Shown: positions 10,037 to 25,666, counted from the stretch's first letter. The stretch: 64,000 nt of DNA from an uncultured SAR86 cluster bacterium (GCA_902604855.1 CACLAF010000001.1:186001-250000); one strand, 5' to 3'. Translations and numbers: made by a program. The notes: generated from the sequence alone by a model not told the origin.

Positions 10037-10767
10037 ACTAGAAAGAACTTTAATCCGCCTAAACAAATCACACCCTCACTTATAAAGCCTAACTCTGCAG
10101 CTCTTTTATTAATAATATCGTGATCTCTTGCCTTGAGGCTAAAAGCTGAAATCCCAGGACCTCTTCCATCACTATCCAAAATAAATTCTAACCAGGTGTT
10201 ATCTAGAAATATTTTTAACTTTTCTTTACTTGATGTGGGATTGCCTAAAACTTCAAGCCAGTCTTGAAACATAGCTTCAGGATTATCAGACTGAATTTGA
10301 ACTCCATCTACACCTGTAATAGGTCCAGATATATGACTTGTCCACTCCGGTCCAGCCCATTTCCAACTTTCTTTAGGATTCATCCAGTCAAGAGAAAGTA
10401 TTGCCCCTCCCATTTGTTTAGGATGAAGATGTATAGCTTTTGCTTCAGGTAGGTCTGTTTCCCAAACAACCCCTATATTATTCTTTTCTACTGAGCCTTT
10501 TGAATCCTTAAAGTCATCTACTTGAATTATAATCATGTAACCGCCATCGCCATTTCTCTTTTCCAAAAATCTCTCGGCTGTTGTATTTTCTTCCTTCGGA
10601 CTAACTACCTCTAAAAAATCTGTTCCTATAGGTATAACCGCATTTTCAAGACCAAAATGGCCTACTCCAGGATCATTAAAAGCAACTTCGCATTCAAACA
10701 ACTCACATAGACTATTAACAATTGGATCTCTTAGAGCTGAGACCATAACTATCTGTCTTATATCCAT
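10033..10767 (-). CDS. VOC/glyoxalase-like domain protein
   Basis: MDIRQIVMVSALRDPIVNSLCELFECEVAFNDPGVGHFGLENAVIPIGTDFLEVVSP resembles the VOC superfamily. Confidence 0.65.
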   Translation of the reverse strand: MDIRQIVMVSALRDPIVNSLCELFECEVAFNDPGVGHFGLENAVIPIGTDFLEVVSPKEENTTAERFLEKRNGDGGYMIIIQVDDFKDSKGSVEKNNIGVVWETDLPEAKAIHLHPKQMGGAILSLDWMNPKESWKWAGPEWTSHISGPITGVDGVQIQSDNPEAMFQDWLEVLGNPTSSKEKLKIFLDNTWLEFILDSDGRGPGISAFSLKARDHDIINKRAAELGFISEGVICLGGLKFFLV

Positions 10768-10838
10768 TTACAAACCTACTATATTCCCCTTTAAATAATA
10801 ACCTCGCTTATACTAACTCATTATTAATAGAATACCCC

Positions 10839-11669
10839 ATGAATATATCGGCTGATTTTGGTATTACAGTAACAGATACACTTAGAAGAAATGGTGACGA
10901 GTTAGACCATAGTATGGAGCTAAGCTCTAAAGATTTGGATCATCAAAGAATTAGGGAACTCTTTCCTGATGTAGACTTTACTTCAAATCAGGGTTTTTTG
11001 GCTGTTACTGGTGGCAGACATTTAGAGTTAGGCGATGAAATAGATTCAACTCCAATTATTCATATAAATGAAATAGAAGCGATAGGAGAGGGCTCAATGA
11101 ATCTTTCTGGATTAAATAAAGAAGACTCAGTAATTATAGTTAGTGCTGGATCAGGTACCGCTTGTATTCATGCTAAAAATGGGAAATTCACACATTGCTC
11201 TGGTACAGGAGTTGGTGGAGGAACTGTTCTGGGTTTAAGTAAACTGCTTTTAGATACTAGTGACCCTTTTGAAATCGCATCTCTGGCAGAAAAAGGTAAT
11301 AAAAGTCAGGTTGATTTAATATTGGAAGATGTCGTATCAGGTCCCATAGGTCAATTACCTCCCTCTACAACAGCAGTTAACTTTGGGAAGATAACTAAAA
11401 TTGAAGATGGCTACTCTAAGGAAGATATTGCAGCTGGTATTGTTAACTTAGTAGGTCAGACCGCCGCTAGGATAGCAACATCAGTAGCAATGATGTTCGA
11501 GGCTAAACAAATTGTAGTTGTTGGAAGAGCTCCTTCTTTTAATGGTCTTAAAGAGTCACTTGAAGAAGCCGCTTCTATCACAGGATTTACACCACATTTC
11601 CCGCAAAATGGAGAATATGCCTCCGCTCTTGGTGCACTATTATTGGCAGAAAAAAACCCTCCTAATTAA
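10839..11669 (+). CDS. coaW: Type II pantothenate kinase-like protein
   Basis: IIVSAGSGTACIHAKNGKFTHCSGTGVGGGTVLGLSKLL and KSQVDLILEDVVSG...LPPSTTAVNFG resemble CoaW/PanK-II motifs. Confidence 0.75.
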   Translation: MNISADFGITVTDTLRRNGDELDHSMELSSKDLDHQRIRELFPDVDFTSNQGFLAVTGGRHLELGDEIDSTPIIHINEIEAIGEGSMNLSGLNKEDSVIIVSAGSGTACIHAKNGKFTHCSGTGVGGGTVLGLSKLLLDTSDPFEIASLAEKGNKSQVDLILEDVVSGPIGQLPPSTTAVNFGKITKIEDGYSKEDIAAGIVNLVGQTAARIATSVAMMFEAKQIVVVGRAPSFNGLKESLEEAASITGFTPHFPQNGEYASALGALLLAEKNPPN

Positions 11670-11683
11670 AAATTAGAAGGGTT
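11655..11683 (-). terminator. Intrinsic terminator of the rRNA operon
   Basis: Stem aaccct/agggtt plus taatt/aatta around an AAA loop. The A-run at 11651-11656 becomes a T-run on the minus strand, matching rRNA transcription. Confidence 0.7.
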
Positions 11684-11695
11684 ATTTAAAAAAAG

Positions 11696-11812
11696 TCTGA
11701 CGATGTCCTACTCTCACATGGTCGCAACCACACTACCATCGGCGCTAAAAGGTTTCACTTCTGAGTTCGAAAAGGTATCAGGTGGTTCACTCTTGCTATG
11801 GTCATCAGACAT
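11696..11812 (-). rRNA. rrf: 5S ribosomal RNA
   Basis: Reverse complement contains GGTAGTGTGG and GAACTCAGAAGTGAAA-type 5S core (here cactaccatcggcgctaaaaggtttcacttctgagttcg). Confidence 0.93.
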
Positions 11813-11875
11813 AAACTTATAAATTCAATCTAATTAGCAACTTGGCTATATCAAGAAATTACTTGATGTAATACG

Positions 11876-14770
<2,895 letters not shown>

Positions 14771-15060
14771 CATATTACATCAATTAACTTAATGATATTT
14801 TCAAGCATTTCTATCTACTATATGTGTTTTCAAAAAAACACAAAAACGCCAAATTACTTTGCAGTTATTCAAATAAGGTTTCGGATTAAAAGAATAATAA
14901 AACCTTTAATGAATAATTAATTTGCATATCTAGAACATAAATGCTCTTGATATGACTTGATTGAACTTATAAAAATGTTAAAAAACGCATCTAGAATCCC
15001 TAAGAGATCAAAGATAAATAAGTAATTCGTGTGAACGCCTACAAAAAAACGATTTTATTT

Positions 15061-16613
<1,553 letters not shown>

Positions 16614-16751
16614 AATTTTGAATTAAGTGCCAAAATGACACTAAATCAGCTTATTAATCTATATAAATATGGATTAATTACTGACTTTGGTAAGTTGCGC
16701 TTAATTATAAGCGCCCACACGAATTACTTATTAAAACTTTTAAAAAACTCC

Positions 16752-16767
16752 CCTTCGCGAACGAAGG
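16752..16767 (-). terminator. Hairpin plus T-run just downstream of the rRNA promoter; possible tyrS terminator or leader element
   Basis: Minus strand CCTTCG-TTCG-CGAAGG then GGAGTTTTTT. Confidence 0.5.
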
Positions 16768-16773
16768 CAGCGC

Positions 16774-16800
16774 AGTATACAACATAATATGGTGTTTCAA
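16774..16800 (-). promoter_or_regulatory. Candidate rRNA operon promoter with GC-rich discriminator
   Basis: Minus strand TTGAAA-N15-TATACT followed by GCGCTGCC. Confidence 0.5.
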
Positions 16801-16815
16801 AGAAGTTTTTCTTTA

Positions 16816-18006
16816 TTATTTGATATTAATTTTTGCAGCTTTCTTTTTACCTACCAACACTAAATTCGAAGAGCCTTTTTTTAATGAGAATTTAGGATCT
16901 GAAACTCTTTCATCATTAACTTTAATTGCACCTTGTTTTATCATCCGGATGGCATCAGAGGTGCTCTTTAGCAACTCTGATTCTTTTAATACTCTAGTTA
17001 AAAGCTCTGAATTTTCTGAGATTTCAAAATTTATTTCGTCAAGCTCCTGTGAAATATTTCCTTTTTGGAACCTGTTTATAAAATTGTCTTTTGATTTGCT
17101 ACCCCAACCATTATTGAATCTCTCAACTATTTCTTCAGCCAGTAAAAACTTAATATCTCTTGGATTAGCTCCTTCTTTAATCTCTTCTTTCAGGTTAGAT
17201 ATCTCTTCAGATGATTTAAAACTCAAAAGATAAAAATATCGCCACATTAAATGGTCGGAAATAGACATAATTTTTCCAAACATATCATCAGGGCTATCTT
17301 CTAAAGCAACATAATTTCCTAAAGATTTAGACATCTTCTTAACACCATCCAATCCTTCAAGAAGTGGAACAGTCATAATGGATTGTTGATTACATCCATA
17401 GTGTTTTTGGACTTCGCGACCTAAAAGTAAATTAAATTTCTGATCTGTTCCACCCAATTCAATGTCCGCTTCCAATTTTACGGAATCAAACCCTTGCAAA
17501 ATGGGATACAAAAATTCATGAATAGAAATCGGCTGTTGAGATTTATATCTTTTTGAGAAATCATCCCGTTCTAACATTCTTGCAACCGTATAAGACGAAA
17601 GCATTTTAATAAATTCAGAAGGATCAACTTGGTTCATCCATTCAGAATTGAATCTGATTTCTGTTTTTTTAGGATCTAAAATTTTGAAAACCTGTTCTTT
17701 GTAAGTCTCTGCATTTTTATCAAGCTGGTCTTGAGTTAAAACTGGGCGTGTTTCATTTACTCCCGAAGGATCTCCAACAAGACCAGTAAAATCTCCAATC
17801 AAAAAAATTACTTCATGACCTAAATCTTGGAAGATTTTCATCTTATTCAAAAGTACAGTATGGCCTAAATGTAAATCAGGCGAGGTAGGATCGAATCCTG
17901 CTTTAACTCTTAACTTTCTCTTTGATTTTATCTGCTCCAAAAAGCTCTCTTCAGGGATAATTTCTTCAGTCCCTCTAGTGAGTAATTCTAGGTTCTCTTT
18001 GCTCAT
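16816..18006 (-). CDS. tyrS: Tyrosyl-tRNA synthetase
   Basis: Class I signature [25 protein letters not shown]-terminal S4-like domain. Confidence 0.96.
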   Translation of the reverse strand: MSKENLELLTRGTEEIIPEESFLEQIKSKRKLRVKAGFDPTSPDLHLGHTVLLNKMKIFQDLGHEVIFLIGDFTGLVGDPSGVNETRPVLTQDQLDKNAETYKEQVFKILDPKKTEIRFNSEWMNQVDPSEFIKMLSSYTVARMLERDDFSKRYKSQQPISIHEFLYPILQGFDSVKLEADIELGGTDQKFNLLLGREVQKHYGCNQQSIMTVPLLEGLDGVKKMSKSLGNYVALEDSPDDMFGKIMSISDHLMWRYFYLLSFKSSEEISNLKEEIKEGANPRDIKFLLAEEIVERFNNGWGSKSKDNFINRFQKGNISQELDEINFEISENSELLTRVLKESELLKSTSDAIRMIKQGAIKVNDERVSDPKFSLKKGSSNLVLVGKKKAAKINIK

Positions 18007-18020
18007 TGTTATTCTATTAT

Positions 18021-19355
18021 ATGTCCTTTTTTAAGGTATCATTCGACTTTATGCTGGTTAGAGAATTAATCTATGTTTTAAAAAACTTTCCGAGAAAGCA
18101 TATCTTTACTCTTTTGATTGGCCTGATTTTGATAATTTCTATCAGCCTACTAGGCAACATAAAATTTACTGAAGAAAATCAATACTCCGAACTCATAAAA
18201 TCACTTTCACTTAGTTCCCTTACTGATGACTATCAAATTGATATACCCCCGATAGAAAAAGAGGCTTTAATTAAAAGAAATGATTCACTCTTCACAATTC
18301 TGAATCAACTTGGAGTTTTGCAAGAAGACATAATCAAGTTAATTAATAGTCAAGAAAGTAGTCTTTTATCGAAAATTGAAGTCGGAGATAAGATCAAGAT
18401 CTTAATGAATGACAGAGGAGAGCTACTGAAAATGTTTTATATTGATGACATAAAGAGTGGCATACAAGCTGAAAGAAACGAAGATAGTTACTCAATTTCA
18501 AAATATGTATCAAAAATCGAAAAGGTTAAAGTCTTTAAGCATGTGATTATTGAAGATTCAATGTATGTATCCGGTCTGAAGGAGAATGTCCCGGACAGTG
18601 TATTAATGGACTTGGCTTACATTAATGGTTGGGATATAGATTTTACTCATGACATAAGAAAAGGTGATAGTTACAGCATAATCTATGAAGAAATAATTAT
18701 TAATGGAGAAAAAGCAATTGACGGAGATATCCTTATTTCAGAGTTCAATAATAGGGATAAAAAATTTATTGCAGTAAGATATGACTTAGATTCAAAAACT
18801 TCAGAGTATTTCAATCTTGATGGCCAAAATGTTAAGAAGGCATTTCTTAGATCTCCTGTGAAATTAAGTTACATAAGTTCAAAGTATAATCTTAATAGGA
18901 GACATCCTGTTTTACATACAATAAGGGCACACAAAGGAGTAGATTATGCAGCCAATAAGGGCTCTCCAATTAGAGCAACTGGCGATGGAACAATATTATT
19001 TGCTGAATATAATGGAGGATGCGGTAATGAAATTAAGATTAAGCACTCTGAAGATTATGTTACTCGTTACTGTCATCTCGATAAATTTAGCTCCAGAACA
19101 AAAGTTGGTCGTAAGGTCAAACAAGGTCAAACAATTGGGTATGTAGGTAGCACTGGTCTAGCAACTGGGCCTCATTTGCATTATGAATTCCATGTTAATG
19201 GGAAGCACACGGACCCTCTTAAAGTAAAATTTCCAAATGCCTCACCCATTAATTCTTCTGAACTTAATAACTATAGAAAAAAATCTCAAAATCTCCTTAA
19301 TGAACTAAGTAACTATAAATATCTCATTAATCAAAGAGAAGTTTATGGCGGGTGA
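18021..19355 (+). CDS. M23 family metallopeptidase (murein endopeptidase-like)
   Basis: [22 protein letters not shown]...[17 protein letters not shown] LytM signature; N-terminal transmembrane segment. Confidence 0.9.
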   Translation: MSFFKVSFDFMLVRELIYVLKNFPRKHIFTLLIGLILIISISLLGNIKFTEENQYSELIKSLSLSSLTDDYQIDIPPIEKEALIKRNDSLFTILNQLGVLQEDIIKLINSQESSLLSKIEVGDKIKILMNDRGELLKMFYIDDIKSGIQAERNEDSYSISKYVSKIEKVKVFKHVIIEDSMYVSGLKENVPDSVLMDLAYINGWDIDFTHDIRKGDSYSIIYEEIIINGEKAIDGDILISEFNNRDKKFIAVRYDLDSKTSEYFNLDGQNVKKAFLRSPVKLSYISSKYNLNRRHPVLHTIRAHKGVDYAANKGSPIRATGDGTILFAEYNGGCGNEIKIKHSEDYVTRYCHLDKFSSRTKVGRKVKQGQTIGYVGSTGLATGPHLHYEFHVNGKHTDPLKVKFPNASPINSSELNNYRKKSQNLLNELSNYKYLINQREVYGG

Positions 19356-20454
19356 AATCTACATTGGCTTAATGACTGGAACTAGTGCAGATTCTTTAGA
19401 TTGTGCAGCAGTTGAGTTTTCTGATAATGAGTTGAACATTGTTGGACTAAAGAATTACGATATACCGAGTAATTTAAAGGAAGAAATTAGTAAAAATACA
19501 AGATCTAAAGAGCTTAACGAAAGTCTAATCAAAGATTTAGATTTAAGACTAGGCGAATTTTTTTCCGATAGAGTAGAAGAATTTATTACATCTCTCAGTT
19601 TGAAAAAAGAAAAAATTGAAGCGATAGGTTCGCATGGGCAAACTATAAAACATGAACCTAATTCTATACCTCCTTTTTCACTTCAAATTGGTAATCCTCA
19701 GTTAATAAGTAATCAGCTCGGCATAAAAACTATTGCCAATTTTAGAGATGATGACATTGCGAAAGGAGGACAAGGTGCACCTTTGTCTCCCATTTTTCAT
19801 AAAGAAGTATTCGCTATAGAGAATAAGAAGAGGGTAATAATAAATATCGGAGGTATTACTAATATTTCCTTATTAGGTGGCGCAAAATTAATAGGTTTTG
19901 ATACTGGCCCAGGAAATTGTCTTTTAGATATTTGGACAAAGAAAAATAAAATGGGTAACTACGACAACGAAGGTAATTGGGCAAAATCAGGGACTGTAGA
20001 TCATGACTTACTGAATATAATGATGAAAGACAATTATTTTTCGCTTGAACCACCTAAAAGCACTGGCCCAGATTACTTTAACTTATCTTGGCTTCAAGAT
20101 TGTCTTACGAAACTTAAGCAAGAAATAGATCCTCGTGATACTCAAGCAACCTTGGCAGAACTTACTGCAAGCAGTCTTTCAAATTCTTTGAAGAGACTTA
20201 AAATCATTAATGAAAAAATGTATATATGCGGCGGCGGAGTTCATAATAAATTTTTGATGAGTAGGATATCATTCCTTTTAGGAGAGAAATGTTACTCAAC
20301 AGATAAACTTGGGCTAGATCCAGATTACATAGAAGCTATTTGTTTTGCTTGGTTAGCATATAAAAGAGTAAATAATATTAAATTTAATATGAGTGCAATT
20401 ACAGGAAGCAATGAAAAAGTATTCTTAGGTAAAGTATATTTACCTTCTAAATAG
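19345..20454 (+). CDS. anmK: Anhydro-N-acetylmuramic acid kinase
   Basis: [44 protein letters not shown]. Confidence 0.95.
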   Translation: MAGEIYIGLMTGTSADSLDCAAVEFSDNELNIVGLKNYDIPSNLKEEISKNTRSKELNESLIKDLDLRLGEFFSDRVEEFITSLSLKKEKIEAIGSHGQTIKHEPNSIPPFSLQIGNPQLISNQLGIKTIANFRDDDIAKGGQGAPLSPIFHKEVFAIENKKRVIINIGGITNISLLGGAKLIGFDTGPGNCLLDIWTKKNKMGNYDNEGNWAKSGTVDHDLLNIMMKDNYFSLEPPKSTGPDYFNLSWLQDCLTKLKQEIDPRDTQATLAELTASSLSNSLKRLKIINEKMYICGGGVHNKFLMSRISFLLGEKCYSTDKLGLDPDYIEAICFAWLAYKRVNNIKFNMSAITGSNEKVFLGKVYLPSK

Positions 20455-20797
20455 AGAAAGATTCTCCACAGCCGCAAGTTGTAGTGGCATTCGGGTTAGA
20501 AATTATAAATTTTGAACCAGTTAAATCCTCTACATAATCTACTGTTGATCCTTGCAGATACTGCAGGCTTAATGAGTCAATAACCAGATTAGCTCCCTCT
20601 TTTTCTATACAGGTGTCATCTTCATCTATTGTCTTATCAAAGGAAAATCCATACTGAAAACCCGAACATCCTCCGCCGGTAACATAAACCCTAAGATTTA
20701 AAATTTCAGATTCTGACTCTTTATTTTTAAGAGATAAAATCTTATGAACAGCTCCGTCAGTCAGTTGCATTAAAGAGGGTGTATAAGTTTCAACCAT
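20447..20797 (-). CDS. erpA: Iron-sulfur cluster insertion protein
   Basis: A-type carrier; [13 protein letters not shown] and CGCGESFSI cysteine motifs. Confidence 0.93.
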   Translation of the reverse strand: MVETYTPSLMQLTDGAVHKILSLKNKESESEILNLRVYVTGGGCSGFQYGFSFDKTIDEDDTCIEKEGANLVIDSLSLQYLQGSTVDYVEDLTGSKFIISNPNATTTCGCGESFSI

Positions 20798-21800
20798 TAT
20801 TTATACCTTTCAATTGATAATTACCAGTGATTAGATTATAGCATTCTATCGCTTGACCTGCGGCTCCCTTAACTAAATTATCAATAGCTGAAATGATTAC
20901 AATTTGATTCTCAATGGCTGATTGATAAATACCTATCTGACAATTGTTTGTCTCAGCAACTTTTAGAATTTCAGGAACCTGACCATCTAACATTAATTCA
21001 ATATTAAGTGAGTCTTGGTAAAAATCTCTATAAATCTCTTCTATTGATTTATTCTGAGTATCCTCAAAATTTACATATATTGTTGAGTAGATTCCCCTCA
21101 TGGCGGGAATAAGGTGAGGTAAAAAATTAATTTTTAAAGATGATCCATAAACTCCTTCAAGGACTTCAATTATTTCTGGGAGATGTCGATGTCCTCCAGT
21201 AGCATATGCTCTAAAATTTTCATGAATGTCATCTTTTAGATTTTCATTAACTGTAGTCCTACCTGCTCCACTAATTCCTGACTTTGCATCAATGATAATT
21301 GAATCTAATGGAAGCTTGTTCTTGACTAAAGGTAGCAGTCCAAGAATAGATGCAGTTGGATAACAGCCAGGTACAGCTACAAGATTGCTGGTTTCTATCA
21401 ACTCAGCATTAAGTTCAGTCAGACCATAAATAGAATTCTTTAAGTTTTCTAAATCTCTATGATTCGAACCGTACCATTCTTTCCAGATTGAAGGATCTTT
21501 CAGTCGGAAATCTGCAGATAGGTCAATGACTTTTATTCCTTTCTGGATAAAAGAATTTACTTTATCCATTGCAGTTCCGTGCGGAGTTGCAAAGAAAACG
21601 ACATCACATTGAAAAAAGATCTGATCTTCCGGATCTACAAAATTTAAATCAGAACCTTGAAATAAGTCTGATACAGGAGTGTTTTTTAGCTCTCTAGAGC
21701 TAATAGCTATTAAAGAGGTTGAGTCATGGAGAGATAAGAGTTTTATTAGCTCCTCGCCAGTAAAACCTGATCCTCCTATAATTCCAACTTTAGTCATCAA
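20790..21800 (-). CDS. argC: N-acetyl-gamma-glutamyl-phosphate reductase
   Basis: [36 protein letters not shown] active-site Cys. Confidence 0.95.
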   Translation of the reverse strand: MMTKVGIIGGSGFTGEELIKLLSLHDSTSLIAISSRELKNTPVSDLFQGSDLNFVDPEDQIFFQCDVVFFATPHGTAMDKVNSFIQKGIKVIDLSADFRLKDPSIWKEWYGSNHRDLENLKNSIYGLTELNAELIETSNLVAVPGCYPTASILGLLPLVKNKLPLDSIIIDAKSGISGAGRTTVNENLKDDIHENFRAYATGGHRHLPEIIEVLEGVYGSSLKINFLPHLIPAMRGIYSTIYVNFEDTQNKSIEEIYRDFYQDSLNIELMLDGQVPEILKVAETNNCQIGIYQSAIENQIVIISAIDNLVKGAAGQAIECYNLITGNYQLKGINNG

Positions 21801-21858
21801 TATGCTTCCATATTTAAGGGAAGCGGATTATATATACTTGTAATAAGACTATCTAGGC

Positions 21859-22299
21859 TTAGTTTTTTAGATAAACATTTAGGAGTAATCTTTCCCAAGA
21901 TGAAATATTTGTTAACATCAATCCTTTAGAGGCAAAGGATTCAGATTCCTTCAATAACCCTTGTTTATATCTTAAGTGTGCTAATCTCAGATAAAGAGCG
22001 CCATCATTTTTAGTTATCCTAAAAGCCCTCTCAAGTTCAGAATTAGTTTTAATATAGTTTTCTTGTTTCAGGTCGGAGTCAGCAGCTAAAAGTATCCTTT
22101 GTACAGAAGGGTTTTGTGAGTTTATTTTCATAATTTCATCTTCCAAAAACTCTTGGTTAGAAATCAAGAGCTCAACAGTTCTGGAGAAATCATTTACTGG
22201 GATCTTATAATTACTTACATCCCTCATGTTTTGATTAGATGCACATGACCATAAGCCAATAATAACTAGAAGGATTATTAATAACTTAATTGACTTCAT
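21859..22299 (-). CDS. TPR-like lipoprotein
   Basis: Signal/lipobox LLIILLVIIGLWSCAS; helical repeat region. Confidence 0.6.
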   Translation of the reverse strand: MKSIKLLIILLVIIGLWSCASNQNMRDVSNYKIPVNDFSRTVELLISNQEFLEDEIMKINSQNPSVQRILLAADSDLKQENYIKTNSELERAFRITKNDGALYLRLAHLRYKQGLLKESESFASKGLMLTNISSWERLLLNVYLKN

Positions 22300-24593
22300 C
22301 CCTGACCCACCTCAAAAACTTCTTTTAACTTATCCATTACAGTATTTCTTGAGTTTTCAATCTTACTTGAACACTCTCTTCTGACATCTGGAATTTTATT
22401 CGGTTCAGTGCCTTCTATAAAAGGAATAAGTATAGAATTTTTGCATTTTTTACCACTTCGTAGTCCATCCTCAATATCCGTCCATACATAATTGATACGA
22501 GGAAGTGGAGATTTAATGGTTTTAACCGGTTTAATATCGTTTATGAAATTTTTCCAAACCTGAAAAGCACCCGTTCGTCCAGTCAAGGGAGTTTGTCTAT
22601 TGTCATCAAATCCCAGCCACACAAGAACCAAAAGTTCGCCTGCAAAACCAATAAACCAACTATCTCTTTGATCATCTGAAGTACCTGTTTTACCTCCTGC
22701 ATTCCATAATTGAATCTGCTTCTTTGAATATCCTCTAGCAGTTCCGCGTTCAAAGGTTTGTTGCATAGCAAATTTCAATAATGCTACCGGCTCAGGTCTA
22801 ATTGTTTGATCTATACTGTAAGGGTAAGAGAATTCAATCTTACCCTCAGTATCTTTAATTTGCCTAATTGATCTCAACGGTGAGTAAAAACCGTCACTTG
22901 CTATAGTCTGATAAGCTTGAATAGCTTGGTAAGGAGAAAGTTCAAATGACCCAATAAAAAGTGAAGGATAGTTAGGAACATCCTTTGTTATGCCAAGGTT
23001 TAGAAACATGTTTTCTACAGCCTCATATCCCAAATCTAATCCAAGCCTGGCTGAAGCTATATTGTAAGATTGCCATAAAGCCACGTGTAATGGTATTTCA
23101 CCATGAAATTTCTTATCAAAATTATCAGGCTCCCAAAGCTTACCTCCACTCATAAGACTTAACCTAGAATCATCTAATAAAGTTGTGAGATTGTAATCAT
23201 TATATTGATCTAAAGCAGTTAGATAGATGAAAGGTTTCACTAAAGATCCTATTGGTCTTATTGCATTTATAGATCTATTGAAACCATAACTAGAGGGTTC
23301 AGTACTTCCTGCTACAGCTTTGACTTCGCCGCTAGAAATATCAACTGCAATGGCAGCACCTTCAAGCTCCTCTAATCTAGGTCCATATTTTTTTATTAAC
23401 TGCAGTTTAGTTTTTTTAAGATTATTCTCTAAAGAATCTTGTAATACAGGGTCCAAATTAGTTTCGATAGCCAAGCCCTTAGTTCTAAGTTCTTTTTCAT
23501 TAAAATTCTTCTGAAGTTCAAGCCTAACTATGTCATGAAAAGCGGGATATCGTGTCTCAGTTCTATAATTTGGTAAGGAGACACCAAGCTCTTTGTTTTT
23601 TAATGTCTCAAAAGCTGAGTCCGATATCTTATTACTAGTGTTTAAAACTCTTAAAACTAAGTTCCTTCTTTTAGTGGCATTATTTGGATTTCTTCTTGGA
23701 TTATAAAAAGAAGGCCCTTTAAGCATTCCTACTAAAAGAGCCACTTGATCTGTAGAAAGATTTTGAATTGAAGTGCCAAAAAAATGTTGAGCGCCCATCC
23801 CAAATCCATGAATTGCTCTCTTCCCTGATTGTGCAAGAAATACATCATTAATATATGCCAAAAGAATTTCTTCTTTTGTATAACGAAATTCTATTATCAA
23901 AGAAGCTATTGCTTCCAAAACCTTTCTTCTGATGGTTTGCTCAGATGAGAAGAAAAGGCTTTTAGCTAATTGTTGCGTGATGGTACTTCCGCCTTGCTCT
24001 ACCTCTCCGGCTTGCACATTTCTTAGAAATGCTCTTGAAATAGATTTCAATGATATTCCATAGTGATTAAAAAAATCTTGGTCCTCCACTGCAAGAATAG
24101 TATCGACTAATATAGGTGGCACTTCTGGCCAATTAAGAAGTACTCTATCCTCCATGTGGGAGGGGTACATGCCACCAATAACGGTTGGTTCAAGTTTTAT
24201 TAAATCCTCGGCTATACCTAACTGATTGGTAATTCCCTTGATCTCAGAAGCATCAAAATTGATATTAAATATACCCGAGCGCTGATCTAAATAACCTCGG
24301 AGAAATATTTTTAGATCATCTTTAGAGAATTTAAACTCACCAGGCTGCGCAGGATTTTTAACCCTTTCGTACGAAAGCATTTCTAATTCTTTAATCAGAT
24401 TATCCTTATTGAGGTTAATACCTTCTGCCAATTCCAAAGGACGTGAGTATATTTTTGCAGGTATGGTCCACAGTACTCCGTCTAGTTTAGATGTAACTCG
24501 ATAATCGAGAACTGCAACAGTTGCGGCAGTGAAAATAAAGACTATTATCGAAATAAAACCGATAAAAAATCCTATTGTCAGCTTAAATTTCAT
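22296..24593 (-). CDS. mrcB: Penicillin-binding protein 1B
   Basis: Glycosyltransferase 51 (EDQDFFNHYGIS, QGGSTITQQLAKSLFFS) and transpeptidase (SLVKPFIYLTAL, GGKTGTSDDQRDSWFIGF). Confidence 0.94.
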   Translation of the reverse strand: MKFKLTIGFFIGFISIIVFIFTAATVAVLDYRVTSKLDGVLWTIPAKIYSRPLELAEGINLNKDNLIKELEMLSYERVKNPAQPGEFKFSKDDLKIFLRGYLDQRSGIFNINFDASEIKGITNQLGIAEDLIKLEPTVIGGMYPSHMEDRVLLNWPEVPPILVDTILAVEDQDFFNHYGISLKSISRAFLRNVQAGEVEQGGSTITQQLAKSLFFSSEQTIRRKVLEAIASLIIEFRYTKEEILLAYINDVFLAQSGKRAIHGFGMGAQHFFGTSIQNLSTDQVALLVGMLKGPSFYNPRRNPNNATKRRNLVLRVLNTSNKISDSAFETLKNKELGVSLPNYRTETRYPAFHDIVRLELQKNFNEKELRTKGLAIETNLDPVLQDSLENNLKKTKLQLIKKYGPRLEELEGAAIAVDISSGEVKAVAGSTEPSSYGFNRSINAIRPIGSLVKPFIYLTALDQYNDYNLTTLLDDSRLSLMSGGKLWEPDNFDKKFHGEIPLHVALWQSYNIASARLGLDLGYEAVENMFLNLGITKDVPNYPSLFIGSFELSPYQAIQAYQTIASDGFYSPLRSIRQIKDTEGKIEFSYPYSIDQTIRPEPVALLKFAMQQTFERGTARGYSKKQIQLWNAGGKTGTSDDQRDSWFIGFAGELLVLVWLGFDDNRQTPLTGRTGAFQVWKNFINDIKPVKTIKSPLPRINYVWTDIEDGLRSGKKCKNSILIPFIEGTEPNKIPDVRRECSSKIENSRNTVMDKLKEVFEVGQG

Positions 24594-24658
24594 TTAATAC
24601 TTGATTACTTGCTCCATTTGGCACAGTCTACGTTTTTTAAAAAATTTTGTGTAAAAAA

Positions 24659-25666
24659 ATGAAATATGATCTTTGTTGTCTTGGTAGTGCTTTAGTCGAT
24701 ATAACCTTCCAAATTGACGATGATTTCGTTGAAGCAAATGAAGAGAGAGGCATAGCCAAGGGAGGTATGACATTAATTGAAAAAGATGATCAGATTAATT
24801 TAATTCAAGAGCTCATGGATTTAGGGAAATCACCTGATAAGTCTTGCGGCGGTTCTGCCACTAATTCAGTTGTTGCTGCCTCTCTTTTTGGATCTTCTTG
24901 TCATATGTCTTGTATTGTTTCTGATGATGACAACGGAAGATTTTACTTGGAAGACTTGTCATCTAATGGAATAGGTCATACTTCTGAGTTGATTGATTCA
25001 GAAATGCCTTCTGGGCAATGTCTAGTTATGATCTCGGATGATGCAGATAGAACCATGTGCACAAATCTTGGAATAAATTCTAATATTTCTACCAGCAATG
25101 TGGATCAAGAAGTTATCAAAAATTCTGATTACATATTTTTAGAAGGCTATCTAGTTGCTTCTCCAGAAGGTTATGATACTTTCAAAGAGGCAATTACACA
25201 TGCAAAAAAACATAATACTAAAGTGGCTCTATCTTTGTCAGATGCTTTTATAGTGAAGTCATTTAAGAAAGAACTTGTAGAACTCATAGAAATTAATTGC
25301 GATCTAATTTTCTGTAATGAATCTGAAGCGCAAGAGTTCGCTGGTAGTGTTATTGAAAAGGAAATTTTTAGTTATTTTAAAAATTACACTCGTAACCTTA
25401 TCATTACAAAAGGGTCAGATGGCTGCATCGGTTATGATGAAGATTATGAATTTTCTGTTTCTGGGCAAGAGGTTAAGGCTATAGATACAAATGGTGCTGG
25501 CGATATGTTTGCTGGTGCTGTTTTAAATGGTCTAAATAATCAAAAAAATCTTGAAGAATCCTCAAAATTTGGATGTTACGCTGCTTCTAAAATTGTTCAA
25601 AAAAATGGGCCTAGACTGTCAAAAAAAGAATACGAAGAAATTAAAAGAACTTTTACTAGCAATTGA
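24659..25666 (+). CDS. PfkB family sugar/nucleoside kinase
   Basis: CGGSATNSVVAASLFG; DTNGAGDMFAGAVLNGL. Confidence 0.9.
   Translation: MKYDLCCLGSALVDITFQIDDDFVEANEERGIAKGGMTLIEKDDQINLIQELMDLGKSPDKSCGGSATNSVVAASLFGSSCHMSCIVSDDDNGRFYLEDLSSNGIGHTSELIDSEMPSGQCLVMISDDADRTMCTNLGINSNISTSNVDQEVIKNSDYIFLEGYLVASPEGYDTFKEAITHAKKHNTKVALSLSDAFIVKSFKKELVELIEINCDLIFCNESEAQEFAGSVIEKEIFSYFKNYTRNLIITKGSDGCIGYDEDYEFSVSGQEVKAIDTNGAGDMFAGAVLNGLNNQKNLEESSKFGCYAASKIVQKNGPRLSKKEYEEIKRTFTSN

Noticed and set aside
16820-17233. 137-aa plus-strand ORF inside tyrS
   Set aside because: Antisense shadow of the tyrS C-terminal coding region.
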